Assembly: GCA_910574455.1 (NCBI GenBank) | Contig: CAJSYZ010000010.1 | Coordinates: 1,206,770 to 1,270,769, forward strand | Direction of reading: 5' to 3' | DNA length: 64,000 nucleotides | Origin: Trichaptum fuscoviolaceum | Lineage: Eukaryota > Basidiomycota > Agaricomycetes > Hymenochaetales > Trichaptaceae | Shown: positions 45,711 to 57,438 of the stretch, in pieces | Layout of the letters: each line of letters starts with the position of its first letter | How positions within the stretch are numbered: position 1 is the stretch's first letter | Program-made: the position numbers and the translations under genes | The notes under the pieces: model-generated | The model's database searches: none | Seen by the model: only the letters and a program-made list of their open reading frames with translations | What the model was told of the DNA's origin: nothing

Positions 45711-47685
45711 TCAGTCTGCACGGCGAATATCCGGAGGTATCACAGCCCAGAGACCGACCATGACGCTCATGACACTTACGATCCTACATGAAAATCAGTA
45801 CTTTGCAATCCATAGAAACAAGAAAGACTAACAAAGGCTGTAAGCTCTTGACACCAAACTTCGAGGCCATTGCCCCCGTGATGAACGGGAGAAGCGCAGA
45901 GCCAGTCTGTCCTAGACCAGCTATCCAGCCCACTGCACCGGGGAGAAGCCAGTGTGGCACAAGCTTGGCAGTCCGGTTCATGACTATAGGATATATTGGT
46001 CCGAAGACAAGGCCGATGAAGGACACAGCGATCGCATTTCCAACCAGAGATGGAACGACCCAGATCGTAATTTCGAGTCTGGTAGAAAATAAGCACTAGG
46101 TTGACTAATCAGAAAAGGGATAGAGTGACATACGCAATCGCAATGAAGATATATATCCACATTATACGACGTTCTCCGACCTTGATTACGTATTAGCTCA
46201 CGATGACCTCAGAGGAAAGTTCTCAACAGTTACCAGTTGATTGAGCCAGAGAAGAACAAGGCGACCTAACGTGAGTCCAGCGAAGAATCCAGACGTAATA
46301 TATCCAGACGACGGTCCGCCCCCTCTTTCGTCGATGACAAAGGTGACAATCCATCCTGTGAGCATGAATGTGTAAAATTAAGTACTAGTTCGCAGGCGTG
46401 AAGGGTTGGTCTCACCTCCGAGAGTGACCTCCACCCCGACGTATACCACGACGAAGATAGAGATCAGATGCACGACTCTCAAGCTCAAGATCTGTTTGTA
46501 ATGATTGGTTGGGGTGCCATCACGTTCTCTGACTACTTGTCCGGCTTCCCTGAGGATTTCTGGAAGGCAGGTAGATCATGAGTCAGTAACTACAATGACG
46601 TCCATTTATCAAAAGGATACTGAACTGACCATCCAAGGGGCGGAAACGGAAGACAAAGATCAGAAGGGAGATGTTAAGAAGTGCGGCGCCCAGAGAGCCG
46701 AGGTAATGAAAAGACCAGTGCGTCGTCTTCGCTGCGAATTTTGTGGCTGAAAGGGGACTAACGAGCGCGCCTATCCCATATGCTGCGTTCAGGACGCTTA
46801 TTTTTGCGGATGTGTTGTTGTTAAGATGCATCACAAACACAGTCGCTAGAGCATTCTGTAAAGATTCAGCAAACATATGAGTTAAAAATCAACAAAGAGA
46901 AGAGAATCGCGTACCTGAAGTGCAAGTCCGAACCCTGAGAGGATGTAACTCATTGTAAAGAGGGGGTAAGGAGGAGCCGAGGCCTGAATGGCGTATGCAA
47001 CTGCTTGTACACAGGCACCTATGGTGATTGTCTGCCATCGCATAGGTGAATTCAGGGGCCTGACGTTAGTAAAAGGTATGCAAATACCGTGCCAAACCCA
47101 AGTTTGTTTGACATATGTATGTTTGCGACTGCACCAGAGACGAAACCCTACAGAATAAGGATGGAAGAAGGAGTTGATTATCTTCAACACTGCAAAATAT
47201 ACGGAGAGAAACCAAAGGATACTAACAACGCAGTTCATGACGAATATGAGGGAAACAAGAGCGAACCCAACCTATGCTTATGATCAACGATGCCAGAGAA
47301 AAAAAATGAGAGTAGATTGAGCACTTCAGCTCACATGGTAGTGCTCCTGCATTTTTGGTAGCAAAGGTCCATTTGAACCGTCATTCCAGCCTTCAAGCCA
47401 GATAGACCATAATAATACACCAAAACAAGTATACTCCCTCCTTCGAGCCTTTCTTCGCTCCTTGAGCGAAGGGGCGGCGATAGGCTCAGTACTGGGTGCT
47501 AGAGATGCGGCGCGGGTAGTAGGGAGTGTCGGTAGTTCATATTCTTCCCGGGGAGTTGTGGGCAATGACTCGTCAATGTATAGAGCTGAGGGAACAGTAT
47601 AGGCAGCAGGAGGCTCTTCAATCTTAGCGTCATAATAAGTTTTATCGAGAACAGCGTCGACTAGCGTAGGAGCCATTGTCGACAT
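45711..47685 (-). CDS. MFS transporter, fungal FucP/Bsc6-like
   Basis: Twelve-helix permease of unknown substrate. ATG at 47685 (MSTMAPTLVDAVLDKTYYDA), then a cytoplasmic tail of about 80 residues. The first helix begins YTCFGVLLWSIWLEGWNDGS and continues NGPLLPKMQEHYHV, the typical opening of the fungal Bsc6-type MFS group. Later motifs are FTMSYILSGFGLALQ, LNAAYGIGALVSPLSATKFA, HWSFHYLGSLGAALLNISLL, ITSGFFAGLTLGRLVLLWLN, SFIGLVFGPIYPIVMNRTAK and LLPGAVGWIAGLGQTGSALL. It ends VMVGLWAVIPPDIRRAD with TGA 45711-45713. Many 50-60-nt introns. Sugar or sterol-related transport has been suggested for relatives; not decidable here. Confidence 0.88.
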
Positions 47686-48019
47686 CGTGAAAGAACAAGC
47701 ACAGGAGCGAAAGCCAGAGGGGAGAGAAAGGGATGGAGTAGGTTCTGGCCCGGAGCTCGGACTTAAAAGTTAATCTGCGGTGCCGGACCGAGCACCGAAT
47801 CGGATGAATCGCAGATACGACATGTTGCACGTACACACCAGTAAGGTTGTTAGTCAAACTTGACGAAGTGGTGGATAAGGGAGGTCGTTCTAGACTGAGA
47901 ATTGAACTTTAGTAAAAGGTTCGAGGGTCGCTTGATGATCCGTGCACGGATAAATACTTTCTGATAACAAATTATGCATGACCCGTCTGGCGAGAGAAAT
48001 TCTCTGACAACTCACATGC
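47686..48019. other. intergenic region
   Basis: About 330 bases between the transporter start and the ATP10 stop (both minus). Presumably promoter of the former and 3' UTR of the latter. Confidence 0.5.
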
Positions 48020-49099
48020 CTATGATTTTCTACTACTACTGTTACCCTTCTTCATACGGTCCAGTAGCACCTTTACACACATCTGTAATGAATCGCGTTC
48101 CTCCGGAAGTCCAAGCCCGCCTCCGGCCCATCGTATCCGCAGACTCGGATCTACTAGATAGACAAACCCAATGTGTTTGTTATTCATTCCCAGCGGTTCC
48201 CGCACGTATTCCATGTTCTGCCGCGACAGCAGATACGTGGACTGGAGCTCCTTCGGAACGCGCCTCCGCAGGGATGAGACGTAGAGGGAAACGAGAAATG
48301 CTTTCATGATGTTTTCTTGAAGGTTTATCTGGATAAACTGGTACCGAGGATCTTTAAGGTACTCTTCATTCGTAGAGCGAACGAAGCTATCAACATGTTC
48401 CTACACCAATGCCATTAAAGTCAGATGATAGAATGATATAGGTAGAAATACCTCTGAAATAACCGTCGAAAGCATTGCAATTACCGAGACTTTACCCTTA
48501 CAGATATCTGTCGTGTGAATGGCTTCCTTGCGGTCAAGAGGAACGCCCGCGACATCGGGGAAGTATAATGCGTGCTGAGGAAAGCTTTGAGAGTCCTATC
48601 AGCCCTCATAATCTAGTAACTTACGTCTTCGCGAATCAATGTACGGGGTGCAATCCACGTCTTTCCGCCGTGCTTCCGCGTTGCGTTGAGATCCGTGTAG
48701 TAGCCTCGCGATGCTTCCTTAATACTATAGTGATAGAATGAGTCATCGCTATTTTCAAAGAGAAGAAAAGAACCCGTACATGTGTCTCCGTCTTTCTAGC
48801 CGAACATCCTGATCCATAAGCTCTAGCGTGCTTTCTCGCCATGACTTCTGCTGCGTGGTCGGATGATCCAATACGCCAAGCGGCCGTGGGAGGAAGGGGA
48901 GTTCGTCGTTGTCTTCCTTCTGCTTTTCCTCTGCCACAATTTTCTCCACTTGGGACGTTGACGGGGAATGGGAAGACGATGATGATGCAGATGAGTTGTA
49001 CCTGCAGTTGAATAGATTTGCTGCTCTTCGACTAGCAACAACACCCAGACCGAATCGAATGGAGCGATTTTGACAACGACAAGAGGCTAGGTTCAGCAT
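48020..49099 (-). CDS. ATP10: mitochondrial ATP synthase assembly factor ATP10
   Basis: Inner-membrane chaperone for assembly of the Fo sector of the mitochondrial ATPase. ATG at 49099 gives MLNLASCRCQNRSIRFGLGV, Arg/Ser-rich and acidic-poor, as expected for a mitochondrial presequence. Core motifs follow: LPFLPRPLGVLDHPTTQQKS, IKEASRGYYTDLNATRKHGG, KTWIAPRTLIREDHALYFPD, GKVSVIAMLSTVISE, FVRSTNEEYLKDPRYQFIQI and LQENIMKAFLVSLYVSSLRR. MNNKHIGFVYLVDPSLRIRW and AGGGLGLPEERDSLQMCVKV follow near the end. This matches ATP10 from N- to C-terminus; stop TAG 48020-48022. Three short introns. Complete, about 290 residues. Confidence 0.93.
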
Positions 49100-50279
49100 T
49101 AGGTCTAATAATTCTACACCCCGTTAATCGCAATGGTTGAAGAAAAGCTGACCGTTCTACTCACATAAAGACTCCAGTAAATGCAAGGTGACTATTTCAC
49201 AAAGAGCTTCTAATATGTGTTACAGCTAAGTAGCCAATGAAATGCGTGTTTAGTGGGGTATTAGTAGGTCGACCAGTAAGTTGAAGTTGAGCATCGCATG
49301 TCAAGAAAGAGCGAAGAGGATCCAGCCTGAGTGTGTTCTTCACAGTTAACTTACGTAACCTTCAAGTCTCTTCAAGTTGTGTTCTTGCGAATGCCAGCTC
49401 GATGCACTCCTAGTAGTGCTGGTAATATCATTCTCATTGAACATGCCTAATGTCTGTTAAGCTGTATTACTCCTACGACACCAACTCTTTCGCAATCACT
49501 GACACTCCGAGTCTTTACTCTCTGTACTCGTGGGAAGTCGATTAGTAGTCCCGAAGTTACTCCGAGCTTGAGTCCGAAAACAGCACTCTGCCAGTGGCAG
49601 TTTACGTACTTAGGCTCGTATTAGTATTACGTAGACTTCAAGTTAATTACCATTTATGGTGTAGCCCGTGCGAATTGCGGCTCTGTCTTTTTACCGATGT
49701 TTCCCCGCTCCTCGGAAGAGTCATCCTGTTCACTGGCAACTCGCTCACTGGCTTCCTTCCCTAACGTCAACTTGACTGATACACTACAAGATGCAAAGTG
49801 ACTACTGTCCTTAACAGTAAGGTTCCATTGGATGAAGAACTCAACATCGAGGAGTGAAACACTCATTGAAGCGCATCTGTCTAGGACGTTGACTCATAAT
49901 CAGTGAGTTAGTCAGGGAAGCTTCAGAAGTCGTACAGTCGGTGCCATCGTTTTCTATGCCGTTTAAAGGCGTGTAGATCGACTTACAAGGAAACCCATAC
50001 GAAAGCGACATAATTTTCAGCTTGAAGACAGAATTCTTGCAACGAATTGCTCAGGTTGCTTCGCGTCATTAACACGACCTCGAATCGCGTACCTCTCAAT
50101 CTAAAAGAATATGATATGTTCATCGATTGGTATAACGTGTTAACATTCTCTTTACTACAGCAAATGTGCATTAGACTGACTTTTTTCTTGTCCAAAAGCA
50201 GGGATGAGTTTGCAATCATTGAGCGCTGCGTTGTAATTTGTTACTTAAGGTAAGGTGCTTCTGATTACCTGAATACTCA
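49100..50279. other. intergenic region with weak minus-strand frames
   Basis: About 1.2 kb between ATP10 and repeat copy 2. Two minus-strand frames (about 49654-49866, with LLDVEFFIQWNLTVKDSSHF; about 49983-50140, with AENYVAFVWVSL) faintly recall the DVEW and NYVAIYQ blocks of the tandem paralogues at 29-35 kb, but the match is too weak to call a gene or pseudogene. Confidence 0.35.
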
Positions 50280-51223
50280 GTTCACTTTGGAGTCTAGATC
50301 ACGCAGGAAATATGCGGGGTTGGGTTTGGTTTGTTTCTCCCGCAAAAAAAAAAGAAAAAAAAAACCGATTCTTGCCCATCGAAGGCGGGATGTGGATAAA
50401 AATGCGTCAGCCTTGGGGGGATAACCAGCACCCAAGTTTAGACCCGTGTGGGTCCTACTGATCGCAAAAAACTCCCGGTAGCGAGGATTTGACTCGCTCC
50501 ACCGCATCCAGAATCCTCATCGCATGTTTCCTCGTCGCAAAGACCGCCACCCGATGAAGGACAGCCAGCCCGTACTCTACCGCAGGTTCGGGCATGCAAA
50601 CGCGTCCTGGGCATCCGAGGTGGCCGCCGAACTCTCCGTCCCAGCGACCGTCCAATAGGACCTATCTACGTCTAATTCTACACGCATGTTTCCCCGCCGC
50701 AGAGACCGCTTCCCCCAGGAGGTTCAGCACTCTGCATTTCCACGAAGCCGGGCATGCAGACGCGGTTCGGGAGTACGGGGTGGCCGCCGCTCGGGTATGC
50801 TGCCCCGCCTAATGCGAGGGACCGACGGCCGTCTTCCGTTACGCGTTCCACGGTGCAGAGGGCGGCATTGCTGCCACCATGACGGCGTACTGGCGCGACG
50901 TGCCCGGAGGCTGAAGAAGTACCCAGGGGGATGCTGTGGACGGGCTCCCGAGGAAAGTACGAGCGCACCGATGTTGAGCGTGGTGGTGAGACTCGGTGGC
51001 TGGACTACCTGTCGGAGGGTGCCTTGGTGGAAAGGTGTTGGAGGACGAGTACCGACATGCTGGCTACTGGGGTCGGTGGGTGAAAGTCGAGGATGGTAGA
51101 GGAGAGAGGTCAAGAGGGGATGGAGCGTCGTCGCCCAGCCTTCCGCCTCTTTATACCCTCTGAATTTGTGGCGAACAAACAACTGCATCCAGCCTGTTGT
51201 TTCATTCTGGACGGTGTGGTGCG
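50280..51223 (-). repeat. dispersed 0.95-kb repeated element, copy 2
   Basis: Second copy of the 6325-7272 element, same orientation. It keeps the A-rich run (50343-50363), the hairpin at 50480-50498, both internal direct repeats (from 50521 and 50683), the TATAAAG box (minus, near 51150) and the ATG opening MSVLVLQHLS. Differences from copy 1 are mostly single transitions and small indels in the A-run. Flanking DNA is unrelated to that of copy 1 and no target-site duplication is visible. Confidence 0.85.
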
Positions 51224-52633
<1,410 letters not shown>

Positions 52634-53012
52634 GTCATACATTATGCTTTACCTTTTCTTGTGTTACCACGATGTTCTTTGACTCAGGTGTATTTTTGCT
52701 ATCAGAAGTTACGAATGGATATCAATAGATCAAAATTGTTGTACAGTATTCGCTCAAATTGATTTTATTATATTCTCTGTTTGTGTTTGTTCAGGATGAA
52801 AGACTACATATCTATGAAGGGGTATACACCTGTTTACATTTTCAGATATGTTCACTGGCTAAGTCCCTAGCTGCCAGAAACGATTTATCATTACAACAAC
52901 ATATTTTCTTCTATATTCATGTACGCCCCGTCAATAAAATAACTGAAAGGGTAAGGAAATCCAAGAAAGTCCCATTTTTTTTGAACTGCAATGACCCGCA
53001 GGCAGTAGCATC
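52634..53012. other. intergenic region between convergent genes
   Basis: About 380 AT-rich bases between the H2A stop and the bHLH stop; likely 3' UTRs. Confidence 0.5.
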
Positions 53013-55819
53013 TCAATCCGCGCCATCGTCGTCTTCGTCTCCTTCAAGGGGTATGCCGCCCAACTTCGGTGCGTTCGCTTCCTCTGCATCCAGATCTTTG
53101 TCCAAGTCCACCCTCTGGAAAGCCTGTACCGTATCCTCCAGACCATCCATGTCCGGGCTTTCCTTTTCATCCAGTTGCTCCCTTAGCGCCCTCACCTCCG
53201 TCTTCAGCTGCTCAATATACTCGTCCCTCCTTGACACCCGCGCCTTCAATCTCCTGATGAAATCATTCCCGCACCTTAGGAGCTGCAACTTGCTCACTGC
53301 GCGGTTCGGACCCTGCACCTCGCCCCTCGGCGGGCCTCGTGGGGGAAGCGCACCGGGCAGCGGAGGCTCGCCGTCGTAGTTCTCGTCGTTGGGAAGCGGG
53401 AGTGGTGGCAGGAGAAATCGGAGGTCGTCAAAAGAATTTTTGAGTGAGTCCCGCCGTTTCTGCTCGGCGGCTTTGTGTGAGGTCTTCCGCACTTGCAGCG
53501 TTGGCTGAGGGAGGGGTGCGGAAGGAGTGAGGTTGAGCGAGGAGGCGGAGCCGGAGAGGTGATGTGTGTAATTGGACGCGGTGGCGAGGTGCATGGCTGA
53601 GGATGGCGGAAGCCCGCCAGGGAGGAGCGGCTTGAGGGATGGACTTTGCCCAACAAGTGAGGATGGAGAAGCCTTTTTGGTTGTAGTCGTCGTCTTCGAC
53701 GTCGAAGCGCCAGACGTTGACTGGGTTTTTGGTGGAGATTTCCGCTTCCCCTGCGCGGCTCCGGAACTTGCACTTTGATTTACGCTTGTGCTCCCCTCGG
53801 CCCCATCTAGCGGCGTCAATCCGCTCGACAACCCAAGCCTCCCGAGACCCATAATCGCTGCAGGGGTAACAGGTGCAATCGTTGTGGGGTTTGTCGGGCT
53901 CATCTGGTGTGCTTGTTCATGCTGTCCTAGTTCACCGACGTTCGAAGTCCCCTCGCCCGGCGGAGCGGGCGGGGGCATTGACAAGTCCACGGGTGACGGC
54001 GTGTCCTCCATCGCCGCGCCGCTGTTTTTCCTAGACCGCGCACGCATTGCAGGCGTCGACGTCAAGCTCGCAGAGCCGCGCGCATGCCTTCCTCTCTGAC
54101 CTACCCCACTTCCACCACTCCCTGGTGTCGCGGTTGACCGTACGGACGGCAGCGCGCGTTTTCGAACTTGTTGCCCGTGTCCATGCCCTTCTGCACCCGT
54201 ATCTTCCCCACTACTTGATGCACCGCGTTTCGTACTGGACCGCGTTGCACGGACTTGTGGGGTCGATAAGCCACCTTGATTGAGCTGCTGTGAAGGCTGA
54301 AGTTGTTGCTGGAGTTGTTGCTGGGTCTGCACGGAAGGGTCTGGCTGCTGATACGGCTCAAGCCACGGACTTGTGATAGGCGAAAAGTCGTATCCACCGA
54401 CATCTGTTGGCGAAGGTAAAGTCGTATGAAACGCGAGGTGCGCCGGTGCCGAGCTCGACCCTTGAGGGAGTGGGTTGGGCGAGTTGAATTGCTGAAGCGG
54501 CTGTATAAGAATGCAATTACGGACAAACATGTTCAATCTAAGTTGGACTTAAAATTAAGAATGTGATAAACGTACACTAGCATTCGATGGGTGGGCCATG
54601 AAATTTTGCAAGATCATGGGCGAAACAAAATTCGAGCTAGGTTGGGCGCGGAGCTCCGTCGAACTCGCTATGAGAGAATCGAACCTATTAGTTATGTCGG
54701 AGACAGTATGAATATATTATGTACCCGGCGTAGGCAATCCTTGGAATTCTCTGAACATCTGTCCTTGTTGCTGAGCTTGGACATCCGAGCCGCTGGCGAT
54801 GGTACTCTGTCCACTGATGAGTTCAATCTAGAAGAATATATCACAGAACAAGGTCAAGGATTATCAAGTAAGCACATTTGCGAAAACGGAAAGCAGGATG
54901 GAAATATAATTACAGTGAGTTGACGCACCTGTTGCTGGAAAATTTGCGCTTGAAGCTGTTGAAGCTGTTGGAGTTGGTTGAGGCGGATTTGCTGCTCAAG
55001 CAAGGCCGTGCTCGGACTTGCGGTTCCCGAGGACTGCATCGACGACATATTTGACATATTCCCAAAATTTGCCAGGTTGGGGAGCGATAAATTTCCCAGC
55101 TGCAACGAAGACTGCTGCTGCTGAGATTGCTGTTGTGAGCTGGGGTTGTTATCTGTGGAGAGCAATGGAAGATTCTGCATCGGCTGCATCGCAAGAAGCT
55201 GAAGCTGCTGGAGAGCCTCCAAGTTTATTTGATCCGCCCGAGCTTGCTGCGCTGAGCTCTGTTGTTGCTGCTGGTGCTGGTATTGGCGTTGTGCTGTCGG
55301 ATGTTGTTGGTCCTCATGGCCGTGAGCACTTCTCTTTTGCCCATCCTGTCCGAACATATTGCCCACCGCACTCAACTGCTCCAATTCCTGTCCGTGACTG
55401 TATCCGTTGACCCTATACTGATGCTCGTTCTGTGACTCGGAGGCCCCCTTCTGCGAGTGCTGCCGTTCCAGAATATGCCGGTGCTCCTGCTGAAGATGCT
55501 GCAGATCCGTATGCGATGAGACCCTACTCAGCGCGTTATCCAAAGGTGTGCGGCTGCCGCTGCTGGAGTTATGTCGGGGTGATATGCTTCCTGAAGATGT
55601 GTGATGAGCCTGGCCACCGCCGTTTATCGCATTCGCGCCGTTTGTGCTGATGGACGTCGAAGAAGTGTGAGTGGTGTTGTCGCCGCCGGAGACGGGGCCG
55701 AAGCTGCCTTGTATATCGTCGTGGCCAAACCCGGCTGCTACGAGCTCTTCGAAGGCGCCTAAACCCAAACTCAGTCCAAATAGTTCCGAGCCATCCGAAC
55801 TCATGCTAGCGTCCATCAT
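53013..55819 (-). CDS. bHLH transcription factor with Gln-rich N-terminus
   Basis: Probable nuclear DNA-binding regulator. ATG at 55819 (MMDASMSSDGSELFGLSLGL; a second ATG lies at 55816). The N-terminal exon is rich in Gln, Ser and Asn (polyQ stretches about 55090-55290). Ser/Thr/Pro-rich disordered sequence follows. The C-terminal bHLH reads RKTSHKAAEQKRRDSLKNSF (basic region with His, Glu and Arg DNA-contact positions), helix 1 DDLRFLLPPL, a loop of about 35 Pro/Gly-rich residues, helix 2 AVSKLQLLRCGNDFIRRLKA, and a leucine-zipper-like extension YIEQLKTEVRALREQLDEKE. It ends LEGDEDDDGAD. Intron positions between about 54480 and 54940 are approximate. Target genes unknown. The many opposite-strand frames are shadows of the low-complexity sequence. 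Confidence 0.87.
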
Positions 55820-56590
55820 CCCTCTTTTAAACACCCTTGGATGTCGAGAAAGATAACAGAGACGGCGGGGAGGAAGTGGTAGAAGGCCAAGGACAGCTCG
55901 AGCGAGGTACGAGTGCGGGCTCGGAATCCGCGATTCGGGACAGGGCACAAAGAACAATTTTACGTTGAAGACCTCAAGTTAGACCCCAGAACACTTCCTT
56001 AGCCTTTGGCATCATATGGGTATGATGATATCTCTTCTGGGTATTATTTCTGACTCGCTCTCTTGTACATAGGTGTTGACCTGATAGGACGGATAAATGT
56101 TGCCAACATTGCTCCTGAACTCGGGCCGATGCAACGTATTTCGGGGTTTTAAGGATGTACAGCCCTTTCACCTTGACTTTTACCTCTCCCATGTCAAAGG
56201 ACGAAACGCACTCACGATAATTGTTGAATGTCGAATACCTTCAATGCTGAACGCGGTGCAATCAAGATCTGGATTCGAGTACGTATGTTGAGCTCATAAC
56301 AAATGCGTCGGGTGACATTGCCTTAGACGACCTATCACTGCGGCCAGTGAAAGTCCTTCGATGTCAGACTATTTGTGTTCATCAACATGCCTGAGTGGCA
56401 TAGGAAGCTACGCTGTGGTCTAGAGTCCAGTCGTTTCGATCAAGGACCAACCGGATAGGCGACGCTCACAAAGCTTTACCAGGCCCAGATCCATGAAAAC
56501 TTTCGCACCTCGATCTACTTTTGCGCTTCTGTGAATCATCAAAGACAGCTCGCATTGCCCACATTGCAAGGCTCCAAATGAGGGTTTCAT
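55820..56590. other. intergenic region upstream of bHLH gene
   Basis: About 770 bases with the bHLH leader (C/T-rich on the minus strand) and promoter. No other gene supported. Confidence 0.5.
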
Positions 56591-56905
56591 TTATTGTTTG
56601 AACAGCACGCCAATCTGGTTTAGTTCGCTGCTTTCACACTTCTGCTCTCGAATCGTTGTCCTTCCAAAATCACGCTCGTTTCGCAGTACATCTTGTGCGA
56701 GGCGCTCAAGTTTACGAGTTCCGTGGGAGCTGATGTTGCCCGCTGATTCAATTTGGCTAATTGTGCAGCATTCCATGCCAATGGCGTCGTGTGCCTCAGA
56801 GCATACTTCCCGGTCCACTGGCATGCTCATGCTTCTAGCAAAGGAGCTCATTAACGTCTTGATGGTTGCCTGCATGTTCAAGCCCTGTGTGAAGTCCGAC
56901 GGCAT
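56591..56905 (-). CDS. possible 104-aa hypothetical protein
   Basis: Single open frame with a true ATG at 56905 (MPSDFTQGLNMQATIKTLMS), ending GVLFKQ followed by TAA and an AATAAA-like string. A TATATAAA element lies about 190 bases upstream on the minus strand (57094-57102). The composition looks protein-like (SQIESAGNISSHGTRKLERL), but a 125-codon frame is open on the opposite strand and no motif is recognised. It may be a small orphan gene or chance. Confidence 0.3.
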   Translation of the reverse strand: MPSDFTQGLNMQATIKTLMSSFARSMSMPVDREVCSEAHDAIGMECCTISQIESAGNISSHGTRKLERLAQDVLRNERDFGRTTIREQKCESSELNQIGVLFKQ

Positions 56906-57438
56906 TCTAAGCTCGGGTGCTTATCCGAAGTCTGTATTACAGCAACTTGGGGAATACCGCTTTCCTGTTGTATAGAAGACACTGTCGCTTCCACTGGCAA
57001 GGAAGACCTCTGCTCCAAGGTCACAAAGTTACATGCACCCTATGCAAGGCCGAGTACGAGCGTCAAACGCCTTGAGGCTCGAATCTGCGCAGGTTTATAT
57101 AACGAGACAACACGATGACCATCCATATTCGAGTCACTATTGTCGCCAGTTATTGGGACTTACCAGTAAATTCTTGCGTTAATAACCTGCATTTGACAAG
57201 GGCCCGAGGACCAGCCTTTCAAATTGTTACATGTTGAAGACTTTAGGTGAGGTCTATGCCAGTGTACATTGCAGCTCTTGTTAGCTTTATTCGCCGTATC
57301 TAGCCTCTTCTCGTGCCAACGCGCGAGCGGGAACAAGAAAGCAGACTTTACAAGACTTCTTCGAAGTATGGGCGGCGTTGCGCTCGGAATCGGAAATCAG
57401 TCTATCCTCACCTGGTGCGTAAGAATTCTGTCGCATCA

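Noticed and set aside
49654..50219. Possible degraded fourth member of the tandem paralogue family
   Set aside because: Shared words (DVE, NYVA) are too short and the order cannot be confirmed without an alignment; could be chance.
53788..54099. Plus-strand frames over the bHLH gene
   Set aside because: Shadows of Ser/Thr/Pro-rich coding DNA on the minus strand; no motifs, no splice logic.
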